Source: a virus. Taken from it: a DNA stretch of 59,006 bases. Shown piece after piece: positions 16,531-25,701 of the stretch. The stretch is taken from positions 1-59,006 of the IMG/VR virus record IMGVR_UViG_3300032770_001058. The stretch is one strand, 5' to 3'. The stretch's first letter is position 1; each line of letters starts with the position of its first letter. The position numbers and the translations under genes were made by a program. The notes under the pieces were generated by a model that saw only the letters and a list, made by a program, of their open reading frames with translations, was not told where the DNA came from and ran no database searches.

Positions 16531-19038
16531 TTAGGCGGGTTGCGAGAGTGGACGACGGCGGGCCATTTCGGCAACCGCCGCGTATGCGGTATTGATGGCC
16601 GAGCCATGCGCCGCCACCAGCGCGCGATGCACGCGCGCCTCGACATCGGCGGCATTAGCGCCGCGCGCGTCGATGTAGTACATGGCGCCCGTGCCGATTT
16701 TGCTGTTGGGCGTGATGTGCCCGCTCACCATCGGAGTGAAGGTTTCGCGGCCCATCTCGCCGACATCGTAGGTCAGGCCGGCTTGCACGTCACCGCCTCC
16801 GGCTAAGTGGCCGGTCACTCCACCGATCAGGCTCGAAAAGAAGCCGCCGCCCAAATTGCCGATCGAGGAGAAGATCGAAGTAAGAATCGAACCCAATTTT
16901 CCGAACACGCTGCTCAGAGTCGAGCCGATCTCCGACATGATCTGGTTCAGACCTTGAAGCTGAGAGCCGCCCGTTTTGTCGGGTACTGTGCCCGGCACGC
17001 CAGCGTCGTTCGTGGGAGGAATATCGGTGGGCTGAGCTCCTGGAAACGGCACGCGCTGTCCGCCCGGAGCCGTGCCTCCCCTGGGCATGTTGTCGACCCA
17101 GACGTGATAACCGTCTTTCTTCGCCGGTTGCTTGCCCGTGATCTTACCGATCACGGCGGCTTCCAGCTTCTCCAGGCCGAGTTTCGCAAACTGCATGGCG
17201 ATGCTTCGGAAGAATTCCGACCAGCTCGCGCGCGACCCGGTCAACAATCGCGCCAGTTGCTCATTGAGGCTCTGAATGGCCTCTCCGAAGATGCGCTTCA
17301 GCTCCGCCGCTGCGTTCGCGGCATCGCGCGTGATCTGGTAGAACACCGCTGACCAGGTGTTGGCGAGGGCCTGGCCCTGCAGTTCGCCCATCGTCTTTTC
17401 GAATTCGGCTTTCAGCTTCTCGATCTCGTCCTTGAGCCGCTGCACTTCGGCGAGAGCGTCGGGATTAATGATCGAGAGCGTTTCTGCCGACTTAAGCTGC
17501 TCGGAGAGGCGCTTCATCAGCGCGTCGAATTCGACGGTCGCGACGTCCATCTTCTCCTGCACCGCTGCCGCGGCCGACAGCTGCCCGGTGAATACTTGCC
17601 AATTGATACGGCCGTTTTCAAGCGCGGCATTCTGCTTCGCCTGGGCGAGTGCCGCTTTATCTGCGATATCGAGTGCCTTTTGCTGGCCCTTGAGTTGTTC
17701 CGGGTTGTAGACGCCGATCGGAGTCGGCTGCGGCGCGGGTGGGACGCTGCCGGCGGGCATCTGATAGAGCCGCCCGGTCAGTGTCGCTGAGCCTCCGACA
17801 CCGACCGGCTTCATTTTGCTCAGGCCGGAGAAGAAGCCATCGTTCGCTTTGCGCGCGTCTTCCTGCAGCTTCAGCCACTCCTGGTTAAGCTGCCTCTGGA
17901 GCTCACTGACGCGCTCATGCACTTCGCGCCATGCATCGCTGCCTTTGGCGAACGTGTCGAGGTACTGCAGCCAGAAGTTGCGCTCTTCCATGACGAGCGC
18001 TTCGTGGCCGTTCTTCGACTCTGCGAGTTGCTGCTTGAGCTGGTCCTGCAGGTCTTTGAGGCGCGCGGCGGCGGCGGTTTTCGCCTGCTCCTGTCTGTCC
18101 TTCTTGTCCTGGTCGGCTTGCTGCTGCTTCGACAGGTCCGCATTCTGCTGCTCGAAGTTATTGAGGTCCTGCCGCGCGCGTAGCACTTCGGCGTAATCGC
18201 GATAGTCCTGCTGAATCTGGTCCGTGCCAGCGGAGTAATGTTGCGGCGCCTCTTTCGCCAGGCGCTCCGAGTCTGCTTCGCGCTGCGTGAAGAACTTGTC
18301 CAAAGCAGCGTGCATGTCGCGGTTCGCGTCTTCCGTCTCTTTCGGCGTTTTCGCGGCGCGGACTTTGGCGGCGCCCTGGCGAACGATGTCCTGATACTGC
18401 CTCTCCATGGCGTTGATGTTGAATTCGGCGTCGCTGGTCCCAGCTTGGCCCGTCAATGCACCGCCCATGACGCTCAGATGATGCTGCGCGAGCAGGTCTT
18501 GCGTCGCGCGGGCCGCACGAATAGAAGCCTCGGTGAGTTTGTCGGCCGCAACCCGTGCCTCGTCGAGCGACAGCTTCAGCCGGTTGCTGGGCTTGTTCTC
18601 CAGCTTGGCGATCGTGATCGCGAGTTTGTCGTTGGCTACGGCGAGCTCGTCGGCTGCCAGGCGCGTGGAGTCCTGGATCGACACAAAGGCTTCGTGTGAT
18701 TTGTCCTTCGCCTCCTGCGCCTTCTTGATGAACTCGTAGACCTTGATCCCAGCATCGATCAGCACTTTGCCCAGCGCTACGACTGCAACGGTCGAGAACG
18801 CCGACGAGAGCAAGGGCGAGACACCAGGCAGGCCTGCTAAGAAGCGCTGTAGATGGCGCGGCATATGCACGCCGATCTCTTCGCCGAGCAGCATGATCGA
18901 GCCGCGCGCCTCCAACATCGACGACGACATTTGCCGCGCGGCCGCGCGCGTCTCCTTGGCCGCGTCCTGCATTTGCGCGCGGAAACGCGCGAACTCGGCG
19001 CGGAGTTGGATTTCCAGTTGTGCGACGGTCTTTGCCAT
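16531..19038 (-). CDS. Tape measure protein
   Basis: 835 residues, the usual tail-length ruler. It is rich in long helices and coiled coils: MAKTVAQLEIQLRAEFARFRAQMQDAAKETRAAARQM at the N terminus, many A/K/Q/E repeats between 170 and 420 and around 520-600. Hydrophobic Gly/Ser-rich segments near 700-760 (GQLTSIFSSIGNLGGGFFSSLIGGVTG-type sequence) may insert in the host membrane. The C terminus (GEMGRETFTPMVSGHI) carries a short motif common at the end of tape measure proteins. It starts at the stop codon of the gp10-like gene (1-nt overlap). By the usual relation of ruler length to tail length the tail would be fairly short to medium. Confidence 0.93.
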   Translation of the reverse strand: MAKTVAQLEIQLRAEFARFRAQMQDAAKETRAAARQMSSSMLEARGSIMLLGEEIGVHMPRHLQRFLAGLPGVSPLLSSAFSTVAVVALGKVLIDAGIKVYEFIKKAQEAKDKSHEAFVSIQDSTRLAADELAVANDKLAITIAKLENKPSNRLKLSLDEARVAADKLTEASIRAARATQDLLAQHHLSVMGGALTGQAGTSDAEFNINAMERQYQDIVRQGAAKVRAAKTPKETEDANRDMHAALDKFFTQREADSERLAKEAPQHYSAGTDQIQQDYRDYAEVLRARQDLNNFEQQNADLSKQQQADQDKKDRQEQAKTAAAARLKDLQDQLKQQLAESKNGHEALVMEERNFWLQYLDTFAKGSDAWREVHERVSELQRQLNQEWLKLQEDARKANDGFFSGLSKMKPVGVGGSATLTGRLYQMPAGSVPPAPQPTPIGVYNPEQLKGQQKALDIADKAALAQAKQNAALENGRINWQVFTGQLSAAAAVQEKMDVATVEFDALMKRLSEQLKSAETLSIINPDALAEVQRLKDEIEKLKAEFEKTMGELQGQALANTWSAVFYQITRDAANAAAELKRIFGEAIQSLNEQLARLLTGSRASWSEFFRSIAMQFAKLGLEKLEAAVIGKITGKQPAKKDGYHVWVDNMPRGGTAPGGQRVPFPGAQPTDIPPTNDAGVPGTVPDKTGGSQLQGLNQIMSEIGSTLSSVFGKLGSILTSIFSSIGNLGGGFFSSLIGGVTGHLAGGGDVQAGLTYDVGEMGRETFTPMVSGHITPNSKIGTGAMYYIDARGANAADVEARVHRALVAAHGSAINTAYAAVAEMARRRPLSQPA

Positions 19039-19511
19039 TACAGCTCTTCCAACGCTTTACGCAGCTCGGCTTCGAACGCTTCGAGCGCGGCTTGTTTGGC
19101 GATATCGAAGGCGGGACGCAGGAAGGGATGCGGGGCAACATGGCCGACCACTTGCCCGCCCACATTGCCCCATTTCTTGCCTTTGCGGGCACGCTTGCCA
19201 CCGCGTATCAGTTTGTGGCCGTCTTCCAGCCAGCGCGCGACGTGTCCGGTTTTTTCGCCCGGACCGATGGAAGCGCCGGTCACGCTCACATCGCGGTGAA
19301 TGTCGCCCTTCAATTCACCGGGTGCGAGACTATTGCTCCCGGGCATGTCGTCGGGCTTCATCGGCGCGAGCGTAATCGCCGCATCCTGGAAGACCTTGGC
19401 GGCTGCGTCGTTGGCGCGCAGCGCGGCCTCGGTCGCCAGCTTCTCGGATACCTTGCTCAACTTGCGGTCGAGCTCGGCGAGTCCCCGTACCTCAACTGTG
19501 ATTCCGTCCAT
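19038..19511 (-). CDS. HK97 gp10-like neck/tail-completion protein
   Basis: 157 residues. VEVRGLAELDRKLSKVSEKL... AAKVFQDAAITLAP... ELKGDI... HVARWLEDGH... HVAPHPFLRPAFDIAKQAALEAFEAELRKALEEL follows the HK97 gp10 pattern of a protein that joins head and tail. Its position is unusual: gp10 genes normally come before the tail terminator and tube genes, whereas here it is between the tail chaperones and the tape measure gene. It starts 2 nt after the second chaperone frame stops. Confidence 0.85.
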   Translation of the reverse strand: MDGITVEVRGLAELDRKLSKVSEKLATEAALRANDAAAKVFQDAAITLAPMKPDDMPGSNSLAPGELKGDIHRDVSVTGASIGPGEKTGHVARWLEDGHKLIRGGKRARKGKKWGNVGGQVVGHVAPHPFLRPAFDIAKQAALEAFEAELRKALEEL

Positions 19512-19513
19512 GA

Positions 19514-19849
19514 TTACGCGGCGGGTGTCGAGAAGGGCAGCAGCGCCGCGCGCACGTTGCGGGCGAAGCGCTGATGGTTCATGCGCTTGGGCGCAGGCGG
19601 GCGATCTCGCCAGCGCGAAGGCATGAAATCAAGCGGCGACTTCGGTTCTTTCGGCGCGCCGATCGACGTGTTGACAGTAGCGGCCGTATTCAGCCCCATC
19701 ACCAGCTCGAAGTGTTCGCGCGCAGTACGCCGGCGGCTACAGAGCGCGTGAAACTGGCGCGGGGTCAGAGAAAAGAAAACGGCCGGAGCAAGACGCAGGT
19801 CGTAGACCGCAATCGACCAGAGTTCAAGCCAGAGTTCGGCTGGACTCAG
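19514..19849 (-). CDS. Second tail assembly chaperone frame (-1 frame, start unclear)
   Basis: Reading in the -1 frame relative to the upstream chaperone gives LSPAELWLELWSIAVYDL, then RLAPAVFFSLTPRQFHALCSRR, EHFELVMGLNTAATV and on to a stop at 19514. The L-x-P-x-x-F-x-x-L-T-P-R-x-x motif is that of the small tail assembly chaperone of siphophages and GTA-like elements (DUF2376-type). The frame stays open well upstream, inside the first chaperone gene, but has no ATG, GTG or TTG near the overlap; the only ATG (19702) lies after the conserved part. The end 19849 is a CTG at the overlap, chosen only as a boundary. A -1 ribosomal frameshift making a G-GT type fusion is the likeliest explanation, though no perfect slippery heptamer was found. 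Confidence 0.7.
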   Translation of the reverse strand: MSPAELWLELWSIAVYDLRLAPAVFFSLTPRQFHALCSRRRTAREHFELVMGLNTAATVNTSIGAPKEPKSPLDFMPSRWRDRPPAPKRMNHQRFARNVRAALLPFSTPAA

Positions 19850-20265
19850 CTCTCGCTCAGGCCCTCGGTAGGGCGTTCCGCATCCCCTGAGCTCCTCGCG
19901 GGTTGTGATTGCATCCAGCAGGCGGCGATGGTGCCGTAGATATCGGTCAGCGTATCCATCCGGATCAGGGCGGAGACTTCCTTCAACGTCACCTTCGGGT
20001 GTGCCGTCATGAGCGCCGCATACAAGAGTCCCCGCAGTTGCTCCGCTGTGGCTTCTTCGAGATTGAAGCCGCGAAGCAGGTTGATGGGCACGAACGGCAC
20101 ACCTTTAGGTGTTGCGGCCGCTGCAGCAGCGTTGAGCGCTCGCTCAGCTCGCGCGATCGCGTCGTAGTTGTAGACGAGGTGCCAGGTCTTGCCGTCGATG
20201 ACCAGCGTGACATCAGGCAGAGTGGGATCAGCGCCGGCCGTGCCGGCGACAGTCTTGCGAGCCAT
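19846..20265 (-). CDS. Tail assembly chaperone (G-like)
   Basis: 139 residues. LPDVTLVIDGKTWHLVYNYDAIARAERALN followed by INLLRGFNLEEATAEQLRGLLYAALMTAHPKVTLKEVSALIRMDTLTDIY is the pattern of the chaperone that coats the tape measure protein during tail assembly (lambda gpG / GTA gp10 type). GAGGGA lies 5 nt before ATG 20265. The last ~50 codons overlap an open -1 frame encoding a second chaperone domain, so some ribosomes probably shift frame before the stop at 19846-19848. Confidence 0.85.
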   Translation of the reverse strand: MARKTVAGTAGADPTLPDVTLVIDGKTWHLVYNYDAIARAERALNAAAAAATPKGVPFVPINLLRGFNLEEATAEQLRGLLYAALMTAHPKVTLKEVSALIRMDTLTDIYGTIAACWMQSQPARSSGDAERPTEGLSES

Positions 20266-20303
20266 AGGATTCCCTCAGATTGGTGTTGGGAAGGAAAAGA
20301 GAT

Positions 20304-20732
20304 TTAAGCGCCGGCAGTGAAGGTGATGACGCCGGAGATCTTCAGCGAACCGCTCCAGGTAATGGCCTTGTCGTACTGCACGTCGATGTTCGACTCTTCC
20401 ACCACCGCGGAGAAGGCGAACTTGTCGCCGCTGGTCTGCTGCGCAGCCGTTTTCGGCAGGACCAGGCCAAAGTCGGTCAGCGCGCCGCTCTTGAACGCAT
20501 CGCGGAGCGCCAACTGGCCGGCATCGCTGCCGACATAATTGCCGCCGCACTTGAGCTGGCCGGAGTCGAGCAGGGTCACGATGAATTCCTTCGCGCGGCC
20601 CGTGCTATCGCTGTTGGTGACATCTTCGGTGTCGTTCTTGCCGCCCGAAAACTGGAAGGTTTTGACTTCGACAATGGGATTCTCCCCAATGGAGAGAACT
20701 GTCCCTTTGCCGGACATTGCTTTGCTTGCCAT
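20304..20732 (-). CDS. Major tail tube protein
   Basis: 142 residues. SGKGTVLSIGENPIVEVKTFQFSGGKNDTEDVTNSDSTGRAKEFIVTLLDSGQLKCGGNY is the start pattern of siphophage tube proteins (TIGR02126-like; K-x-E-D-V-T-N-x-D). The rest is beta-rich and ends SGSLKISGVITFTAGA. GAGGTAAGCAC before ATG 20732 is a good ribosome-binding site. Position between the tail terminator and chaperone genes is as expected. It should be among the most abundant virion proteins. Confidence 0.92.
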   Translation of the reverse strand: MASKAMSGKGTVLSIGENPIVEVKTFQFSGGKNDTEDVTNSDSTGRAKEFIVTLLDSGQLKCGGNYVGSDAGQLALRDAFKSGALTDFGLVLPKTAAQQTSGDKFAFSAVVEESNIDVQYDKAITWSGSLKISGVITFTAGA

Positions 20733-20761
20733 GTGCTTACCTCGTGAGGAAGTGCCTCCGC

Positions 20762-21166
20762 TTACTGCTGCAGGAAGGTGATCATGTAGTCGCCGGACCG
20801 TCGGTAAATGCGGGCTGCGGAGTCGCAGTCGTCGCGGATCGTCACGCGCGAAATGGCCATGACGAAGGTGTGATCGCTGTCGGGCAGCGCGCCGGTGAAG
20901 GCTTCGAGGACCTGAGCGATGCGCTCCTGGATGTTGCGGACGGCTTTATAGGAGCGTCCCCAGGCGTCGATCTGCACGCGGCGATCAACGTACCCGCTGG
21001 GGCCATCGGCAGTGTGATCCGAGACTTCGGAGATGTTCAGCAGGCTCACGCAGGGATACGTGGGATCCACCGGGACCAGCAGCAGCGTGATGCGGCCGCC
21101 GAGTTCGAGATCATCGTTCAACGGCCCATCGGCCTGCAGGAGCTGGCAAACACCTTCTTCTAGCAT
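20762..21166 (-). CDS. Tail terminator/completion protein (DUF3168)
   Basis: 134 residues. TYPCVSLLNISEVSDHTADGPSGYVDRRVQIDAWGRSYKAVRNIQERIAQVLEAFTG is the DUF3168 signature (R-x-Q-I-D-x-W and an amphipathic helix after it). The family caps the growing tail tube and docks it to the head. The stop lies 29 nt before the tube gene start. Confidence 0.88.
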   Translation of the reverse strand: MLEEGVCQLLQADGPLNDDLELGGRITLLLVPVDPTYPCVSLLNISEVSDHTADGPSGYVDRRVQIDAWGRSYKAVRNIQERIAQVLEAFTGALPDSDHTFVMAISRVTIRDDCDSAARIYRRSGDYMITFLQQ

Positions 21167-21177
21167 CGGAGATATCG

Positions 21178-21339
21178 CTAAGATTTCGCGCCGATATTAG
21201 GCGCGATGGTGAGGGTGAACAGCAGAAGGCGAGTGCCGGCGCGGGTGCACAGCTTCGAGAGAAAGAAGAATCCCAGCGAAAGCCGGAGCAGGCCGTGCGC
21301 CACGCTCACCGGCCAGCGAAAGGTTAGGACTTCCCGCAT
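21178..21339 (-). CDS. Possible 53-residue membrane protein
   Basis: MREVLTFRWPVSVAHGLLRLSLGFFFLSKLCTR, then a second hydrophobic stretch RLLLFTLTIAPNIG. It is in the operon direction and ends 11 nt before the DUF3168 start; GGTGAATCG before ATG 21339 is only a weak ribosome-binding site. An alternative in another frame (21197-21388) looks like a shadow. Unrecognised; could be chance. Confidence 0.4.
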   Translation of the reverse strand: MREVLTFRWPVSVAHGLLRLSLGFFFLSKLCTRAGTRLLLFTLTIAPNIGAKS

Positions 21340-21444
21340 GACGATTCACCGCGCGGGCCGACCCCGCGATGGACAGCCCCTTTTCCATCCACCGCAGAAG
21401 CCCGGCCCGCCGGAAGTCAATTCCACTTCGAATCGCAGAGGCAG

Positions 21445-22314
21445 ATGAGGACGTCGAGCAGGTGCCGCTTTACGGATGACTATCTATTCGCTTCGTGTCA
21501 TCATATGCGGTCAACCCTTCCAATGGCCGTTTCTCAGGGCACGGAAACATACACCATCGACATCGCACCAGTACGCGTGCGCGGCCTGTCTTATTCCGAC
21601 GGCGAGCTCGACAGCGCATTGACGGCCGAGGTTGCCGATCTCGTCTACGACAGCTCTGGAAAAGCGGCGGTGATAGAACTTCTCGATTCGGTCGCAACGA
21701 CTGAGTTCGAAGCTGCCGAATTGAAAAAGATACTCGAAACGACACCGGTTCCAGAGGATTGGCGTGTTGGAGAAGCATTGGCTCAGGTCTTCCTAACTCA
21801 GCATCGGAGCTCGGAGTTCCCTTGGCCAGCGAGCCGGGACCTGCGCAACCCAGTTTCCAGCCCGGCAGGCACAGACCTCGTGGGGTTCAGTGAGATTGGG
21901 GGACTGCTGCGCTTTGCGTTCGGCGAGGTAAAAACGTCGGCCCAGAAGCAATGGCCACCATCCCTGATTTACGGAAGGCATGGTTTCAAGAAACAGATGG
22001 AGGAGCTGCGCGATTCGTACGAGGTACGGGATGCGCTGTTCAGATATTTGTCTCATCACGCGAGAGGCACCGGATGGGAGCACAAGTTTAAGAAAGCGGC
22101 GATCACGTACCTAAAGAGCAAGACGAATGTCGTGCTTTTTGGCGTGCTTATCAGAGACGTGGACCCGCTGCCGGACGATCTGAATGCGCGAGCGAAAGGC
22201 TTGGCTGACGCATGTCCATCGGACATGGTGATCGAGCTTTACGGCCTCTACATACCTGCCGGATCTATTCAGACGTTGCCGAAGCGTTGCAAAAAACAGG
22301 ACAAAGTCCAATGA
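21445..22314 (+). CDS. hamA: Hachiman nuclease subunit (HamA, DUF1837)
   Basis: 289 residues, opposite strand to the late genes. GTDLVGFSEIGGLLRFAFGEVKTSAQKQWP (about 139-168) carries the D...E-x-K core of a PD-(D/E)xK nuclease as in DUF1837. In Hachiman, HamA is held inactive by the helicase HamB and degrades DNA when released by phage activity. The N terminus is uncertain: ATG 21445 follows AGAGGCAG, while ATG 21505 and ATG 21523 (MAVSQGTETYTIDIAPVRVRGL) would give shorter, equally plausible proteins. The last bases overlap the hamB start (ATGA, 22311-22314). The place in the tail module and lower GC mark it as acquired cargo. Confidence 0.87.
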   Translation: MRTSSRCRFTDDYLFASCHHMRSTLPMAVSQGTETYTIDIAPVRVRGLSYSDGELDSALTAEVADLVYDSSGKAAVIELLDSVATTEFEAAELKKILETTPVPEDWRVGEALAQVFLTQHRSSEFPWPASRDLRNPVSSPAGTDLVGFSEIGGLLRFAFGEVKTSAQKQWPPSLIYGRHGFKKQMEELRDSYEVRDALFRYLSHHARGTGWEHKFKKAAITYLKSKTNVVLFGVLIRDVDPLPDDLNARAKGLADACPSDMVIELYGLYIPAGSIQTLPKRCKKQDKVQ

Positions 22315-25300
22315 CGATACCTCGTGAAGCAATTGTAGCGGTGGATGTTCATTGGGCGGTCGCCGCTCTGAAAGCTGAGGAACGCACGCGGGCGTTTGAA
22401 GTCGCAAATGCCCGACTGGTGCGGAAGTCCGTGGGTAGTCAGATAACGCTGGATTTCGAAGACCGCGATGAAGACAGTGATCTCCTCGGTAGAGCCGCAC
22501 TCGCGTATGAGGTTGCCGCTGTCGAAGGAGTCAATGCACTTCTATACCCGGCTTCCGATGGCCAAAGTAGGAGTCTCCGAGACCAGGCCCAGGCAGCGGC
22601 CCATCAGTGCTATCAACTTAGGCAGGTGCTTCCGATCCCGACCGAAACGGAGAAGTACATTTTTCACGTCCTTCATCTTGGTGGTATCGCGTACTGCGGT
22701 GATCGTTGGTCTGACTTCAGAAGATGGATCAAGGAGGAGTATGAGCACATACAGATTCCATCTGTCGCCGAGGCTGCATGGGACAAGAGACTCCTATTTC
22801 GCTTGTACGACTGCTGGATTCGTCTCCTGCGTAAGAAGAACTGGGATGACCTGGACGCAATACGCGAAATCATCGCGGGTTTGCGTCGCGATCAAAAGGA
22901 ATTCGAAGCGAGGCTCCTAGGATCAGAAGCCGATGCAAAGCAAGCGGTCGCTTTCCGGCTGTTGGCACTGTATCACTTGGCTAAAGCCAGCGAATTGCTC
23001 GCCGTGTACATGCTGCAGGGGGAGCCAGCGGCTATTTCGCCCGAATTGGACCAACACTTCGATGTCGCTCGCAAGGCGGCGATAACAGCACAGGATCCTG
23101 CATTTGACGTTCTGCTCAGCTGGTTACACGTTACCTCGCGACGCATGGTTGCCGGCTCTGTATGGTGGGTTGCCAGAGCCGTAAATTCCCGAGTTACAAA
23201 GTTCGTCTCGAATTCCACGAGGGCTCAGTCTCTTTTTGAGCTACTGCCGCCTCAGCGAGCCGCTCTTCAAGAGCAAGGCCTGCTCGACCAGGCAAGCCGA
23301 GGCGTGGTCATAGATCTCCCGACCTCCGGTGGAAAAACTGTCTTGGCGGAATTCCGCATCCTCCAAGCTCTTAACCAGTTTGACGCTGACGAGGGTTGGG
23401 TTGCATATGTCGCCCCGACTCGTGCTCTGGTCGCGCAGCTCTGCAGGCGTCTTAGGAGGGACTTTGGTCCGATCGGGATTAATGTGGAGCAGCTCAGCTC
23501 AGCGGTGGAAATCGATTCATTTGAGCAAACGATTTTCGGTGACCGCTCAGAGGCAACCCGGTTTCACGTTCTCGTAACGACGCCGGAAAAGTTGAACCTA
23601 ATCATCCGAAACAAGGCTATCGTCAGGCCACTTGCTCTCATCGTCATGGACGAAGCACACAATATCGAGGACGAGGAGCGCGGACTCCGAATTGAACTCC
23701 TTCTTGCGACAATTAAGCGAGAGTCGCCTACAGCCAATTTTCTGTTACTCATGCCAAACGTGCCAAATGCGTCCGAGCTCGCTAGTTGGCTGGCCCCCGA
23801 AGCAGGAAGAACGATTAGTTTAGGTACCGGCATTTGGCAACCGAACGAGCGAATTGTGGGAATTTTTGGTACTGAAAAAGACCTGAGTGGCGGACCGCGG
23901 GATTGGTCCCTGCGCTTAGAAACCATAAGTACGACACCACGAGCTCTCGCATTGAGCGGCGTGCATCGCGTAGGTAAGACGACACCACTCGACCTGCCAT
24001 TCGGCAAGATGAAGGGGTTGAGCACACAGGCTGCAGCTATGGCTAGAGTCTTTTCATCACGAGGCACGAGCATCGCTGTGGCTCGAACGATCCCAGATGC
24101 CTGGGAAATGGCTCGCAAAACTTCTGCTGCACTCGATGAGCTCGATCCACTACCCTCTGAAATATCCTTAGTGCAACGATTCCTTCAAACGGAGATCAGC
24201 CCAGAATTTGAGCTGATCGGGATGCTTCAAAAGGGTGTCGGCGTTCATCATGCGGGTTTGTCGGACGAAGCTCGATCACTCATCGAATGGTTGGCGGAAA
24301 TCGGGGTGCTCCGAGTTCTTTGTGCGACGACTACGATCGCACAAGGGCTGAATTTTCCCGTGTCATCCGTTTTTCTTGCGAGCCTACAACTCCCGATTAG
24401 AGGGTCGAAGTTGATGAGTCCTCGCGCATTCTGGAATCTTGCTGGTCGGGCAGGGCGCATCGGTCAAGACAGTGTCGGAGTTGTCGGGATCGCTGGAGGT
24501 GACGACGCCAACAAAGTCAGGCAGTACATCAGTGCCGCGACGGGCGACTTGGTATCACGTCTTGTTTATATGCTTGATCAACTAGAAATCGCCGGAGAAC
24601 TGGCTTCACTAACAACAGTCATTCAGCAAGACCAATGGACTGACTTCCGCATATATATCGCGCACCTTCTTAACGAGAAACAAAATATTGATGTCGTTCT
24701 TAGCGAAACGGAAAACCTGCTGCGCAGTACTTTTGGGTTCGGCACTCTTCAAGCCCGTTCGGAAGTTACGAAGACAAATGCTCTCCTAGAAGCGACCAAG
24801 CAATATGCACGGTCTGTTGCGGCCCACATGGAGAATGTCGTTTTGGCGGACGCGACAGGCTTCTCGCCAGAAGGCGTCCGGACTGCCTTATTGAATCTGG
24901 CCGGACTTGAAACCAAGCTCACGGAGGATGACTGGCGCCCTTCTAGTATGTTTGGGGACAACTCTTCACTGCCTGCTTTAGTCGGAGTGATGATGAAAAT
25001 ACCCGAGGTTAGAGGTCCTTTGAAGGAGCTCGGTTCGCATGGGACAGATCGAAGACGAGTTGCCGAGATTGCTTCTGCATGGGTAAATGGCGAGTCGGTC
25101 GAGGATATCGCCAAGAAATTCTTCAGCGGTGACGAAAAAAGCCCGATTCCACTAACAAATGCACTAACCGATGCCTGCAAGGGAATCTACAGAGCTCTAG
25201 CTTATGCTGGCACTTGGGGCATCTCTGCGCTAAGCAAGATGCCCACGTCCGGAATTGACTTCGACAGCCTTTCAGAGGATCAAAAACAGCTTATCAATTC

Positions 25301-25562
25301 GCTGCCGGCAATGCTCTATCACGGCGTCAAGACAGCAGAAGCCGTCCTGATGCGAATGAATTCAGTACCCAGAACGATCGCAGAAGCTGTAGGGAAGTCA
25401 TTTCACGACAACATTGGGTCAATAGACCCAGCTTCCGCCCGAGAGTTCCTGAGAAATATGAGCGACGCAGATTGGGCGGCGGCGAGGCCATCGAATGCAA
25501 CCATGTCAGGCGCAGACTACCGTTCCGTATGGTCTACCCTCTCAGGGGAACGAGCGATATAG
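22311..25562 (+). CDS. hamB: Hachiman helicase subunit (HamB)
   Basis: 1083 residues. Superfamily 2 helicase core: Walker A LPTSGGKT (about 336-343), DEAH box MDEAHNIED (about 445), a conserved VGVHHAGLSDEARSLIEWLAEIGVLRVLCATTTIAQGLNFP (motifs IV-V) and NLAGRAGRIGQ (motif VI, about 709-719). The 330-residue N-terminal helical part and the long C-terminal part match the size of HamB (about 1000 residues). HamB is thought to sense DNA damage or phage DNA and release HamA. The start is set by the ATGA overlap with hamA; a longer in-frame reading from 22212 would run through hamA and is unlikely. Confidence 0.9.
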   Translation: MTIPREAIVAVDVHWAVAALKAEERTRAFEVANARLVRKSVGSQITLDFEDRDEDSDLLGRAALAYEVAAVEGVNALLYPASDGQSRSLRDQAQAAAHQCYQLRQVLPIPTETEKYIFHVLHLGGIAYCGDRWSDFRRWIKEEYEHIQIPSVAEAAWDKRLLFRLYDCWIRLLRKKNWDDLDAIREIIAGLRRDQKEFEARLLGSEADAKQAVAFRLLALYHLAKASELLAVYMLQGEPAAISPELDQHFDVARKAAITAQDPAFDVLLSWLHVTSRRMVAGSVWWVARAVNSRVTKFVSNSTRAQSLFELLPPQRAALQEQGLLDQASRGVVIDLPTSGGKTVLAEFRILQALNQFDADEGWVAYVAPTRALVAQLCRRLRRDFGPIGINVEQLSSAVEIDSFEQTIFGDRSEATRFHVLVTTPEKLNLIIRNKAIVRPLALIVMDEAHNIEDEERGLRIELLLATIKRESPTANFLLLMPNVPNASELASWLAPEAGRTISLGTGIWQPNERIVGIFGTEKDLSGGPRDWSLRLETISTTPRALALSGVHRVGKTTPLDLPFGKMKGLSTQAAAMARVFSSRGTSIAVARTIPDAWEMARKTSAALDELDPLPSEISLVQRFLQTEISPEFELIGMLQKGVGVHHAGLSDEARSLIEWLAEIGVLRVLCATTTIAQGLNFPVSSVFLASLQLPIRGSKLMSPRAFWNLAGRAGRIGQDSVGVVGIAGGDDANKVRQYISAATGDLVSRLVYMLDQLEIAGELASLTTVIQQDQWTDFRIYIAHLLNEKQNIDVVLSETENLLRSTFGFGTLQARSEVTKTNALLEATKQYARSVAAHMENVVLADATGFSPEGVRTALLNLAGLETKLTEDDWRPSSMFGDNSSLPALVGVMMKIPEVRGPLKELGSHGTDRRRVAEIASAWVNGESVEDIAKKFFSGDEKSPIPLTNALTDACKGIYRALAYAGTWGISALSKMPTSGIDFDSLSEDQKQLINSLPAMLYHGVKTAEAVLMRMNSVPRTIAEAVGKSFHDNIGSIDPASAREFLRNMSDADWAAARPSNATMSGADYRSVWSTLSGERAI

Positions 25563-25701
25563 CGGATCGTGACTCGATTCTGAATTGGGACTAGGATGAC
25601 AGCTGGATGTCTGCGCGATGTGAATGCCGGGCGCTTCGATGGCTTCATTGGTAGATTGCAGCGAGCGCGACCCTCAGTGGCCGCGCGGGAACGTGCATAC
25701 T

